Positions 1 through 7,789 are shown, counted from the stretch's first letter. The stretch is DNA of 8,003 nucleotides from Verrucomicrobiota bacterium (GCA_022711695.1 JAKLEJ010000150.1:1-8003); one strand, 5' to 3'. Numbers and translations: made by a program. The notes: a model not told the origin generated them from the sequence alone.

Positions 1-3000
1 AAGCATGTCGATCGTCTTGATCTCGACGTCCGGTCGGGGGTTGTTCCATTGCTTGGCGTAGGCCACCGCGCTGTAATCCGCGCCCTCGTATCGGCGCGTC
101 CAGGCGATCTGCGCCCCGGGGATGGCCGCCGGGACTTTCTGCCGATAATCGTGGATGTCGATCTCTGCGAGGATGGGGACCGTTTCGGTACGGCCGTCGG
201 CGTAAGTGACCACGTAGCGCAGGGTCTCGAATTGCCGCTTCCGGCGGCGGTCGTCGTCGTTGAGCGGTTGCTCCAGTTTCATGGTGTGGAGAAAGAACAG
301 GGCGTCGGCCTTGCGGTTCACCGGGATGCCGCGAATGTCCCGCGCCGGCCGGCTTGCCTTGTCCGAGAGCATGAGGACTGTCGGGGTCGGCGAGGTTGGA
401 AATTCGTAGATGTCGTATTGGACGCCGGCCAGCGTCTGCCGCCCCGTGGGAAGTTCCTTGAACGTGTATCTGGGGTCGCCGAACCAGCCTTTCTCGTTGC
501 GAAAGGCGTTCGCGTGCGCCGAGAGATCCACCGGCGCATAGCGGAGGTTGGATCCGGCGATGACGGTTTTGCCCGCGAAGGGAGCCTTGAGGTTGCGCAG
601 GAGCGCGGCCAGGATGGCCTGTTTGCGCGGGCCGTTGGCGGGGACGGATTCGTTCTGCTGGAAGCGGACATTGCAGAGCACGATGCCGCCTTTGTCCCGC
701 GGGTATTCGACCAGCGCCCCCACGTTGAGCATCGGCCTGACCCGGGCGTAGAACTCCGGGCTGCGACGGGCCTTGAGGAAGAGATTGTCCACTCCCACCA
801 CGTCGTTCTTGTTGGGGACCTTCTCCCACCGGGCGAGGCGGGCGCGGACAATCTTGCCCCGGCGCGGCGGATCGATGGAGAAGGTTTGCGGCTCGTTGTT
901 GGGCTGGGTGTCGAAGGCGGCCGTCTGGCCGCCGTCGAAGGTGAGCTCGACCCGTGTGACCAGGTGGTAGAATGCGTTGCCGACCCAGGTGAACTCGGTG
1001 AACTCCTGCTCGGCCGGGAAGACCATCTCCCACTCGGGCGCGTCGCCGCGCTGCAGCTCGAAGGAGAAGATGTACTTCCAGCCGTCGGCGCTGACCATGC
1101 CGTTGACCATGTTGTGGTGGTAGTCGCTGGGGAACCGCGCAAAGGGCGCCACCTCGTCGTAATCCACCACATAACTGAAGGTGTCATCCGCCACGTAGTT
1201 GCCGTCCTGCCAGGGGAAGATGCGCTCGCTCGAGTAGAGGGCCACATCGCCGCTGGTCAATCCGGCGGTCAGACGGTGGCGGACGGGCGGGAACGACACC
1301 CGCTCGCGGCGGAAGGGCCGGATCAGGTGGTCCACGCCCACCAGGCGGTTGAAGTCCGCCAGGCCTTCCGGGGTGAGCCCGTTGCACACCAGCCACCCGC
1401 CGCCGGAGGTGAACGCCGCCACCCGGGCGGGCGCCGCCGCCAGTTTGCCCAGGTTCTCCGGCGTGGCCGCCAGCACCACGATGCGGCCCAGATCCATGGC
1501 GGCGAGCGGATCGGCGGCCGGCGCATACTGCAGCCCGCTGGCCTCCACTGCCGCCGCCAGCGGCGAGCCCGCAGGGGCCGCGACCGACGTGGCCAGGAAC
1601 TCCTGCTTGTAGTCCGCCGCGTAGCGCATCAGGCCGTTCAGGAGGGTCTGGGCCACGACGTTGCTGGCCAGTTTGCCGCCAATGAGCAGTTGGCTCAGCA
1701 GCAGCACTCCCTTGCCCACGGGCGCCTCGACCAGCGCGCTGTGCTGCAAGCGGTCCTCGCATTGCACGAGGGATTTGGCGCCGCGGAGCGGCTTCAGGTA
1801 GGCGTTGCGATACACGGTCTCTCCAGGGCTCCACGTGAAAAAGTCCTTCTGTTGCAGCCCTCGCAGGGCGGGGTGATCCAGGTCCTCGACAAAGGCCGTC
1901 TGGCCTTCGTTGGCCGCCGGCTCCATCTGGCAGGGCAAGGCCTGGTAACGAAGCGGGGATTGTTGTTCGAGGACAATCACGGCGCGGCCTGCCGCGGCCC
2001 ACGCGGCCAGCCGGCTGGAAGTGCTGTCCGGCCCCGGCAGGGCGTCCGGGCCGATCACCAACACCCGGCCTTGTTCCGGCAGTTTCTCGAGATTCTCGAG
2101 CCGCTCGAAGGAACGCCCCGATCCCTCCAGGAAACGTTCGACGGCTCCTAAAGGATCGTAGCAGGCCAGCGCGCCGTCGAGCCGCGCCTGGGACCCTGCC
2201 CCCACCGCTGGCGCGGGGAGCACACTGACTTTCTTCACATCCCGGTAAACCACCTTTCCGTCCGCCTCGAGCGCCAGGGCCAGGTCGCCCTCGGCGCGTC
2301 CGTCTGCCTGGGGCATGCCCAGGCTGACTCGAACCAGTTCCTTGGTTCCGGGGGCCACGCGGTGCTCGCTGGTTGCAGTCGCGTGGCGCTTGCCGTTGAC
2401 GCTCAGCGTCCAGGTGAAGCGGAGCGGCGAATTGTGGCGCGTGTCGTTGAACAGTCCGAAGGTGCGTTCGACGGTCTGGCCGGCGCCGAAGGTCCAGTCC
2501 CACTGCCGGCAGAAGACCGCGCGCGGGGCAAAACTGGCGTAGAGGCTGCCGTCGTGGTCTCCCTGGCCCATCCAGAAATGGAAGCCGCCGAAGCCCGCCC
2601 AGCGGTAGCCTTCGGTGAGAATGCGGGCCATCAGGCCGGCTGCCGGCAGCGCGGCGGCCTTGCCGCCAAATACCGCTTCGCCGCCGATGTAGGCCAGCTC
2701 GGGGTGGTGGCCGGCAATGAAATAGTCCTCGCCCAGAAATCGCGGCCGCTGCTCGTCCCATCGCCACCGCCCGCGACCGCCCCCCTCGGGGTTGGCCTCG
2801 TAGGCCAGCGCTGGATAGCGGTTCATCTTGCTGTCCCAGACGTAGTGATCGCCATGGACCGGCATGGCGTTGTTCTTGTGGGCCCCGCCGCCGTCGTTGA
2901 GCGTGAGCCGGGTGGGGTCCGCCGCCTGGACGGCGTCCGAGACCCTCTTGACCCAATCCTCGAATTCGTCCATGTGCCCGCCGTGGAGGTTGATGCAGTT

Positions 3001-4944
3001 GATGTAGAGCCATTCGTTTTCGATCGACCACAGGGCCACGGAGGGGTGGTTCCTCTCGCCCTTGACCTGCGCGACCATCTGGTCCCGCCAGTTCTTCATC
3101 AGCTCGACCTTGATCTGCGAATTGTGCAGTTTGCGCAGCTCCGGATCCTGCTCCATGGCGTGGTAGCCGATGGCTTCGCCGTCCAGGATGCCGGAGCGGC
3201 GGCACACCACTCCGTTTTCATCGAAGAAGCTCAGCGCCTCTTCCGGCCCCAGGCCCTGCCAGCGGACGCCCCAGAAGCGCATCACCGTCTGGTTTTTCTC
3301 CTGGTAGAGCTTGAGCCAGGCCTGTGTGTCGGGCGCGGTGAAGCAGTCGGCCCACCCGTGCCAGGGCAGTCCGTTCAAGGTAAAGTCCTTTCCATTCCGG
3401 CCCCACTCCCGGAAGCCAAACGAAACGACGGACCGGTCGGACACGCCCCCGGCCGTCTCTGCGACCGCCTGGAGACGGTAGAGATGCGGCGCATCCGGCC
3501 ACCAGAGACGCGGCTCCTTCCATTCCGTCGTCAGATCGAGGCGCTGCTCGGCGCCCGCCTCCAGATCGAAAGCAGCCGGGGCCAGGGCCACGGACCGGTC
3601 CATCTGGCCGGTGCGGCCGTCCACGACCGAGCATCGCAGGGCGCCGGCCAACCGCCGGTTCGATCCGTTCCTCAAGGTGACCTCGAGGGCAAGCTGCTGC
3701 CGGGCAACCGAGGGTTTCACAAACACGTCGGCCGCATAGACCGAGCCCGCGGCCACCAGTTCCGGGGCCAGGAGAATGCCCGACTGCGCGTGGTTCCACA
3801 CCGGGTAGGCGAGATCCTGAAAACCGTCTCCGAAGAACTTCCGGGGCAGGTTCCAGCGCTTGCGCAGTTTCAAGGGGTTGGAGGGATTGGCGGAATATCC
3901 GTAGTAGGCGTCCTTGATGCCGACCCGGATTTCGTTCGCCCCCGGCCGGATGGCGTCGCCGACATCCATCTGCACCCGGGCGAACGGGTTCTTGTCGAAG
4001 CCGCAATAGCGGCCGTTCACATACACCGTCGTGTTCAGGTTGTTTTGCGGGAAGACCAAAAAGAAGGAGCGTCCCGCCTGCGAGGCCGGCACGCTCACCC
4101 GGGTGCGATACCACAGCCGGTGCGCGAACACGAGATCCTCCCGCTGGTTCTTGTCGCCCGGCACCGCGATGGCCGTCCAGCGCGGCGCGGCCGGGAAATT
4201 CGTGATGGGAGCGGCGGTCTCGCCGGGATGCTGCTCGTCGTGTCGGCAGACCTCCCACAGGCCCGCCAGTTTCAGCGTCGTTCGCCCTCCCGAGGGATCG
4301 GCTTCAGGCAACGCGAAGACTTTTCCCGCGGCCTCGCGGTCGCGGTCCGTCTGGTGATCCTGGCCGGGCTTGAACTGGCGATAGGGATGAAAGGTCTCCT
4401 TGGCCAGACACCAGGCATCGGAGGCGTAGAGAACCCGCTGCCATTTGCCCTTGGCGTCCCGGACCTTCGGCAGGCGCACGGTCAGCGTGTGCGCACCGGC
4501 GCCCAGATCGACTTCCCCCAACCGCAGCCAGGCGATTTCCGACCAAAAACTCAATTCCATCAGGTCCGTGGTCAACTCCTCCGACGAAACGCTCCTCCAG
4601 GGTCCGTCGTCCAGACGCCAGTCGAACGCGGACCGCGCGAACTCGTAACCCACGCGGTTCCAGACCTCGTGCCGGCCGGCGGACTCCGCCTGAAAAGCGT
4701 ATTCGATTATCACGCCGTCGTCGGGCGCCTCCTTCTCGACCTTGTCTGCCTCGATGCTGACCTTGAGCCAGGCCTTCTCGGAGAGAAACTCCGGATGGCC
4801 CACCCCCTCCGCCTTGGCCGCGACGTTCATTCGGGAGGGCTTCTCCCCCTCGATCCAGATCGCCGGCATGCCTGAAGAAGGCAGAAGAACCGTCCCGGCC
4901 CATAACCAGCGGACCAGCGTCAACCCGAGGCTTGTCTTGCGCAT
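1..4944 (-). CDS. Giant secreted glycoside hydrolase family 2 protein, multi-domain; 3' end lies beyond the window
   Basis: The frame is open for 1648 codons from ATG 4944 to the left edge with no stop, so the C-terminus is missing. Residues 1-28 look like a Sec signal peptide: MRK, a hydrophobic stretch, then a likely cut after G-M-P-A. Modules in order: N-terminal beta-sandwich, possibly carbohydrate-binding (about 30-210, beginning IWIEGEK); GH2 sugar-binding domain (about 220-360, with VNG at 309-311); Ig-like domain (about 385-505); GH2 TIM barrel (about 515-810). In the barrel N551-R556 matches the family N-x-x-x-x-R motif, and D575-ENG is present. RNHPSVALWSIENEW puts the acid/base at E644, and the likely nucleophile is E739 in LGEDY. 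A beta-rich domain follows (about 820-910), then two amidotransferase-like folds (about 930-1090 and 1150-1465), the second apparently split by a discoidin-like domain (about 1255-1391), then a beta-rich C-terminal module. Upstream of the ATG no Shine-Dalgarno is visible. GH2 enzymes are exo-acting glycosidases (beta-galactosidase, -mannosidase, -glucuronidase). The substrate here is unknown. It lies divergent to the hydrolase at 5088. Confidence 0.93.
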   Translation of the reverse strand, partial: MRKTSLGLTLVRWLWAGTVLLPSSGMPAIWIEGEKPSRMNVAAKAEGVGHPEFLSEKAWLKVSIEADKVEKEAPDDGVIIEYAFQAESAGRHEVWNRVGYEFARSAFDWRLDDGPWRSVSSEELTTDLMELSFWSEIAWLRLGEVDLGAGAHTLTVRLPKVRDAKGKWQRVLYASDAWCLAKETFHPYRQFKPGQDHQTDRDREAAGKVFALPEADPSGGRTTLKLAGLWEVCRHDEQHPGETAAPITNFPAAPRWTAIAVPGDKNQREDLVFAHRLWYRTRVSVPASQAGRSFFLVFPQNNLNTTVYVNGRYCGFDKNPFARVQMDVGDAIRPGANEIRVGIKDAYYGYSANPSNPLKLRKRWNLPRKFFGDGFQDLAYPVWNHAQSGILLAPELVAAGSVYAADVFVKPSVARQQLALEVTLRNGSNRRLAGALRCSVVDGRTGQMDRSVALAPAAFDLEAGAEQRLDLTTEWKEPRLWWPDAPHLYRLQAVAETAGGVSDRSVVSFGFREWGRNGKDFTLNGLPWHGWADCFTAPDTQAWLKLYQEKNQTVMRFWGVRWQGLGPEEALSFFDENGVVCRRSGILDGEAIGYHAMEQDPELRKLHNSQIKVELMKNWRDQMVAQVKGERNHPSVALWSIENEWLYINCINLHGGHMDEFEDWVKRVSDAVQAADPTRLTLNDGGGAHKNNAMPVHGDHYVWDSKMNRYPALAYEANPEGGGRGRWRWDEQRPRFLGEDYFIAGHHPELAYIGGEAVFGGKAAALPAAGLMARILTEGYRWAGFGGFHFWMGQGDHDGSLYASFAPRAVFCRQWDWTFGAGQTVERTFGLFNDTRHNSPLRFTWTLSVNGKRHATATSEHRVAPGTKELVRVSLGMPQADGRAEGDLALALEADGKVVYRDVKKVSVLPAPAVGAGSQARLDGALACYDPLGAVERFLEGSGRSFERLENLEKLPEQGRVLVIGPDALPGPDSTSSRLAAWAAAGRAVIVLEQQSPLRYQALPCQMEPAANEGQTAFVEDLDHPALRGLQQKDFFTWSPGETVYRNAYLKPLRGAKSLVQCEDRLQHSALVEAPVGKGVLLLSQLLIGGKLASNVVAQTLLNGLMRYAADYKQEFLATSVAAPAGSPLAAAVEASGLQYAPAADPLAAMDLGRIVVLAATPENLGKLAAAPARVAAFTSGGGWLVCNGLTPEGLADFNRLVGVDHLIRPFRRERVSFPPVRHRLTAGLTSGDVALYSSERIFPWQDGNYVADDTFSYVVDYDEVAPFARFPSDYHHNMVNGMVSADGWKYIFSFELQRGDAPEWEMVFPAEQEFTEFTWVGNAFYHLVTRVELTFDGGQTAAFDTQPNNEPQTFSIDPPRRGKIVRARLARWEKVPNKNDVVGVDNLFLKARRSPEFYARVRPMLNVGALVEYPRDKGGIVLCNVRFQQNESVPANGPRKQAILAALLRNLKAPFAGKTVIAGSNLRYAPVDLSAHANAFRNEKGWFGDPRYTFKELPTGRQTLAGVQYDIYEFPTSPTPTVLMLSDKASRPARDIRGIPVNRKADALFFLHTMKLEQPLNDDDRRRKRQFETLRYVVTYADGRTETVPILAEIDIHDYRQKVPAAIPGAQIAWTRRYEGADYSAVAYAKQWNNPRPDVEIKTIDML

Positions 4945-5087
4945 AACATTAGAGACCCGGCGCCAGGCCCCTTTATTCGACCCGGAAACGGGGGGCCAGC
5001 GGGCCCAGCGGCTTCTGCCTCGAAGCGGACGCTGCGCTGCGCCTCACTAACAACGCGCTTGTCCAATCCGGGGCGAAAGGTTTTGAT
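4945..5087. promoter_or_regulatory. Divergent intergenic region between two secreted hydrolase genes
   Basis: These 143 bp separate two start codons on opposite strands, so promoters for both genes should lie here unless they start further upstream inside the neighbouring gene. No convincing -35/-10 pair is visible on either strand. A small hairpin occurs at 4993-5006 (GGGCC, loop AGCG, GGCCC), overlapping a short direct repeat CCAGCGG/CCAGCGG. A GC-rich stretch, GCGGACGCTGCGCTGCGCC, lies just right of it. The Shine-Dalgarno of the rightward gene is at the right end. Shared control of the two genes is inferred from the layout only; no operator is recognised. Confidence 0.5.
5076..5080 (+). 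promoter_or_regulatory. Ribosome binding site AAAGG deciding a TTG start
   Basis: AAAGG lies 7 bases before TTG 5088 and 16 bases before the in-frame ATG 5097. The spacing favours the TTG as the start of the DUF5060 hydrolase. The other two genes in the window have no comparable site before their ATG. Confidence 0.55.
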
Positions 5088-7277
5088 TTGTCGCGTATGA
5101 CATCCCAACGCCGTTGCCTCACACGCTGGATCGAAATGGCGCGTGCCTGTCTCCTCGTCGTGGTTTGGGGAAGCGTCACGCCGGCGGCGCTCGCCGCCGA
5201 GCGAGTCGTTCAATTGGAAAAGTTGACGCCGGGCTCGCCCGGGTTGTGGCAGCGCATCGAGTTCCAGGTGACCTGGCCCGAGGCTTATTCAAACCCGTAC
5301 GACCCGGAGGAGATCGCCATCGCCCTCGAGATTCAGGCGCCCTCGGGAAAGAAGATCGAGCTGCCGGCTTTCTTCAACCAGCCTTGTGAGTGGCAGCAGG
5401 TCGAGCGAGGCGGCCGCAAGACGGGTTGGATTTACCCTCAGGGCCGGGCTGGCTGGCGGGCGCGCTTCGCGCCCATGGAACCGGGCAGACACTCCGTTTG
5501 CGCGGTGGCCAGGGACCGCCAGGGTCAGGCCCGTTCCGCCCCCCTGGCCTTTGACTGTCTGACGGCCCCCGGCCGGGGGTTCATTCGCGTCTCGAAAACG
5601 GACCCCCGCTTCTTCGAGCACGACGACGGCACGCCGTTCTTCCCCATCGGTCAGAACGTGGCCTTCATCGGGGAAGGTCAGTATCTCGACACCGAGAGAG
5701 CGGCAACGGTGTTTCAAAAGATGGCGTCAAACGGCGCCAACTTCGCGCGGGTCTGGGCCTGCGCGGAAGACTGGGCGATGGCCATTGAAGCCCGCAAGAG
5801 CGCCTGGAGCCGCTCCTGGGGCGGCAAACCGCCTTTGACGCCTCTGCCGGGAGCGACGGGCGCCGAGACCAACCGCCTCTGTCTGGCGCTCGATGCGGCC
5901 CGTTCCGGGAACGTCGCCGTGTCTCCCTCGCACTCCGTCGCCCTCAGGCCCGGCCAGTCCTACCGTTTGACGGGGCAGGCGCTGACCGAGGCTTCCGCCA
6001 GCCTGGGAATCGAGTTTGCGCAATGGCCGGCCAATGAGGTCGTTCGCAGCGACAGCCCGGGACAATGGAAGGCCTTCTCGCATTCCTTTGTCGCAGGTCA
6101 AAGCCAGCGATGGCTCGGAGAGTTCCGGCTCCAGCCCGCCGGGTCCGGCCGCGTCTGGGTGCGTGACCTTTCCCTTCAGGAGGCGGGCGGGGGACCGGAG
6201 TTGCTTTGGGAGGCCGACCCCAATCGGCCCGCCCGAGGCGTGATGAGCCAGATCGACAGTGCGATGCTGGATCGTGTCGTGGAATCCGCGGAAAAGCACG
6301 GACTGCGGCTCCAACTGTGCTTGCTGACCCGGGACCTCTACCGGCCATTCATGGGAGACGATCGAAGTCCTGCCTACGTCGCCGCCATCAAGGCCGCCAG
6401 CAACTTCTTCCGCTATGCCGTGGCCCGCTGGGGCTATTCCACTCATGTTTTTGCGTGGGAGTACTTCAACGAAAACGATCCCAATCTGCCCTCCGAGCGT
6501 TTTCATCGCGAATTGGGCGACTCTCTGGCCGCGGTCGATCCGTTCCGGCATCCGCGCACCACCAGCGGTTGGGGACCGGCCCCGCGCCATTGGCGTCATC
6601 CCCAGCTCGACATCGCCGACCTGCACTGGTATCTGCGGCCGGTTTCCAAGCCCGACTGGCGGGACGAGGTTGCCGCCATCCTGGACCGCGCCGCCCTGCT
6701 GCGCGGCCACGCCCCGGACAAGCCGGCCGTTCTGGGCGAGTTCGGGTTGGCGGACGACAAATGGGGGCGCAGCCCTTACATGGCCCAGGACAAGGCGGGC
6801 CATCACTTCCATAACGCCCTTTGGGCTTCCGCCTTCGCCGGACTCTCCGGGACCGCCATGTTCTGGTGGTGGGAGACGGTCGATCAGAACAACCTGTATG
6901 CGCACTACCTCCCCTTGGCGCGGTTCCTGGCGGAGGTCCCCTTTACCCGCGCCCGGCTTCGATCGGCGACTTTCCAGACCGCCCGGCAGTCGCGGGCGCT
7001 GGCCTGGCGCGCCCCAAACCTGGCGCTCGTGTGGATGCACAATCCCCAGGCCGCGTGGCACACCCTCGTCGTCGAGAAGAAGACCCCGGCGGTCCTCAGT
7101 GACGATTCTCTCGAGCTCGACGGCCTGGCCGAAGGCCGGTTCCAAATCGAGTGGTGGGACACCGCCAAGGGCGAGGTCAGCGCTCGCGACACCGCCTCGT
7201 GCGCGCAGGGTCGCCTGCGCCTGAAGATCCCTCCCTACTCGAGGGACATCGCCTGTCGCGCGACCCTGATCGAGTAA
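5088..7277 (+). CDS. Secreted DUF5060 / TIM-barrel glycoside hydrolase (clan GH-A, GH5-like) with inserted beta-sandwich
   Basis: The 729-residue protein begins with a signal peptide (hydrophobic core about 20-35, likely cut after ALA or ALAA at 36-37). TTG 5088 is preferred because of its Shine-Dalgarno; ATG 5097 or ATG 5136 (residue 17) would still leave a working signal. Residues 38-140 match the DUF5060 Ig-like domain (YSNPYDPEEI; W-x-x-x-F near GWRARFAPMEPG). The barrel starts near FFEHDDGTPFFPIGQN (176-191), with R221 in NFARVW. Clan GH-A landmarks follow: FNEND with acid/base E462, H513-W-Y515, and LGEFG with nucleophile E551, then a Trp-rich strand (AMFWWWE). Residues about 255-370 interrupt the barrel between strands 2 and 3 and resemble a CBM4/9-type jelly roll. 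The C-terminal 100 residues form a beta-rich domain similar to the C-terminal domain of DUF4038/collagenase-like proteins. It probably cleaves a polysaccharide or glycoconjugate outside the cytoplasm; the substrate is not evident. Confidence 0.92.
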   Translation: MSRMTSQRRCLTRWIEMARACLLVVVWGSVTPAALAAERVVQLEKLTPGSPGLWQRIEFQVTWPEAYSNPYDPEEIAIALEIQAPSGKKIELPAFFNQPCEWQQVERGGRKTGWIYPQGRAGWRARFAPMEPGRHSVCAVARDRQGQARSAPLAFDCLTAPGRGFIRVSKTDPRFFEHDDGTPFFPIGQNVAFIGEGQYLDTERAATVFQKMASNGANFARVWACAEDWAMAIEARKSAWSRSWGGKPPLTPLPGATGAETNRLCLALDAARSGNVAVSPSHSVALRPGQSYRLTGQALTEASASLGIEFAQWPANEVVRSDSPGQWKAFSHSFVAGQSQRWLGEFRLQPAGSGRVWVRDLSLQEAGGGPELLWEADPNRPARGVMSQIDSAMLDRVVESAEKHGLRLQLCLLTRDLYRPFMGDDRSPAYVAAIKAASNFFRYAVARWGYSTHVFAWEYFNENDPNLPSERFHRELGDSLAAVDPFRHPRTTSGWGPAPRHWRHPQLDIADLHWYLRPVSKPDWRDEVAAILDRAALLRGHAPDKPAVLGEFGLADDKWGRSPYMAQDKAGHHFHNALWASAFAGLSGTAMFWWWETVDQNNLYAHYLPLARFLAEVPFTRARLRSATFQTARQSRALAWRAPNLALVWMHNPQAAWHTLVVEKKTPAVLSDDSLELDGLAEGRFQIEWWDTAKGEVSARDTASCAQGRLRLKIPPYSRDIACRATLIE

Positions 7278-7414
7278 CGCGGGCCGAAAATCCCCTCGAA
7301 ACACAGCCGCGTTGCCTCACCGGTTCCGTGGGGTGCTTCCCCGGGCCGGGGCCCCAGGCAGTTGGAGAACTGCGCCCGGGGCTTCGCTGGGAGTGTCCAT
7401 CGAGAACCGACGCC
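7278..7414. other. Convergent intergenic region with strong hairpins
   Basis: The 137 bp lie between the ends of two convergent genes. They hold two adjacent hairpins that share one base, G7351: 7339-7351 (CCCCG, GGC, CGGGG) and 7351-7382, described separately. No small gene is supported here. The A/T-poor sequence after each hairpin lacks a T tract on either strand. Confidence 0.6.
7351..7382. terminator. Possible bidirectional terminator hairpin without T tract
   Basis: The inner stem is perfect: GCAGTT (7358-7363), loop GGAG, AACTGC (7368-7373). An outer stem GCCCC (7351-7355) / GGGGC (7378-7382) extends it across a small asymmetric internal loop. Its place between convergent genes suits a shared transcription end. 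The missing T tract means it may instead act in Rho-dependent termination or RNA 3'-end protection, or be a dispersed repeat. Confidence 0.35.
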
Positions 7415-7789
7415 CTACTTCTGAGAGACAAAGTCGATCACGAAGACGTCCTCCACCACCGGGCCCACCAGCTTGCCGAACTCCTTGTGGTCGGGATGAA
7501 CCAGGTAGGCGTCGCGGTCCGTCTCGCTCTTGAAGGTGAGAATCCAGCAGTGGGTGAAGCCCTTGTTCAGCTTCTCGGGGCTGACGTTGGTGCCCCACTC
7601 CAGCGACTGGATCTGCGTGATCTTCTTCTTCAGGCCGGCAAAGGCCGTCTCCAGCTTCTTCACGTCCTCCGTCGAGGCGGTGCTCTTGAACTTGAAGGAG
7701 ACGACATGCTGGACCTTGGGCGCGGCGGACGCGCTCCAGGTGAAGCCAGCCAGGATCAATGCGCAAAGAATCGAGGTGAGAGTTTTCAT
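7415..7789 (-). CDS. Exported stress-responsive alpha/beta-barrel (Dabb) domain protein
   Basis: The protein has 124 residues. Residues 1-23 are a clear Sec signal peptide (MKTLTSILCALILAGFTWSASAA, charged start then hydrophobic core, cut after S-A-A before P24). The rest is one Dabb domain of normal size, about 100 residues: the opening strand HVVSFKF with H28, a helix (about 40-56), LEWGTNVSPE, a strand HCWILTF, HPDH (98-101), and the closing strand VFVIDF (115-120). Dabb proteins form dimeric ferredoxin-like barrels. Plant members are stress-induced and some relatives are polyketide cyclases, but bacterial exported members have no settled function. No Shine-Dalgarno is seen before ATG 7789; a TACGAT element lies 7 bases upstream, so a leaderless mRNA is possible but unproven. 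The gene converges on the hydrolase at 5088 and is probably an independent unit. Confidence 0.93.
   Translation of the reverse strand: MKTLTSILCALILAGFTWSASAAPKVQHVVSFKFKSTASTEDVKKLETAFAGLKKKITQIQSLEWGTNVSPEKLNKGFTHCWILTFKSETDRDAYLVHPDHKEFGKLVGPVVEDVFVIDFVSQK

Noticed and set aside
49..2151. 700-codon open frame on the plus strand
   Set aside because: Its codons lie exactly opposite the codons of the GH2 gene, so it is open simply because the real gene hardly uses TTA, CTA or TCA. Its stop at 2149-2151 is the complement of a TTA leucine codon. The translation has no recognisable domain.
1184..3205. 673-codon open frame on the minus strand, with others at 318-1247, 3218-4258 and 4304-4903
   Set aside because: These are out-of-frame readings of the GH2 gene, dominated by Arg, Gly, Pro and Ala as expected of shifted GC-rich codons. 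The correct frame shows continuous GH2 motifs throughout, so they do not indicate a frameshifted gene.
2362..4875. 837-codon open frame on the plus strand
   Set aside because: It is also codon-aligned antisense to the GH2 gene. It stops opposite the TCA serine codon in the signal peptide. The translation is rich in Val, Gly, Arg and His with no family features.
4948..4953. TCTAAT on the minus strand as a -10 element for the GH2 gene
   Set aside because: It lies only 3 bases before the ATG, so transcription would begin inside the coding sequence, and no -35 is seen at normal distance.
5727..7304. 525-codon open frame on the minus strand
   Set aside because: It is codon-aligned antisense to the DUF5060 hydrolase, whose catalytic motifs lie in the plus frame. 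No domain is recognisable.
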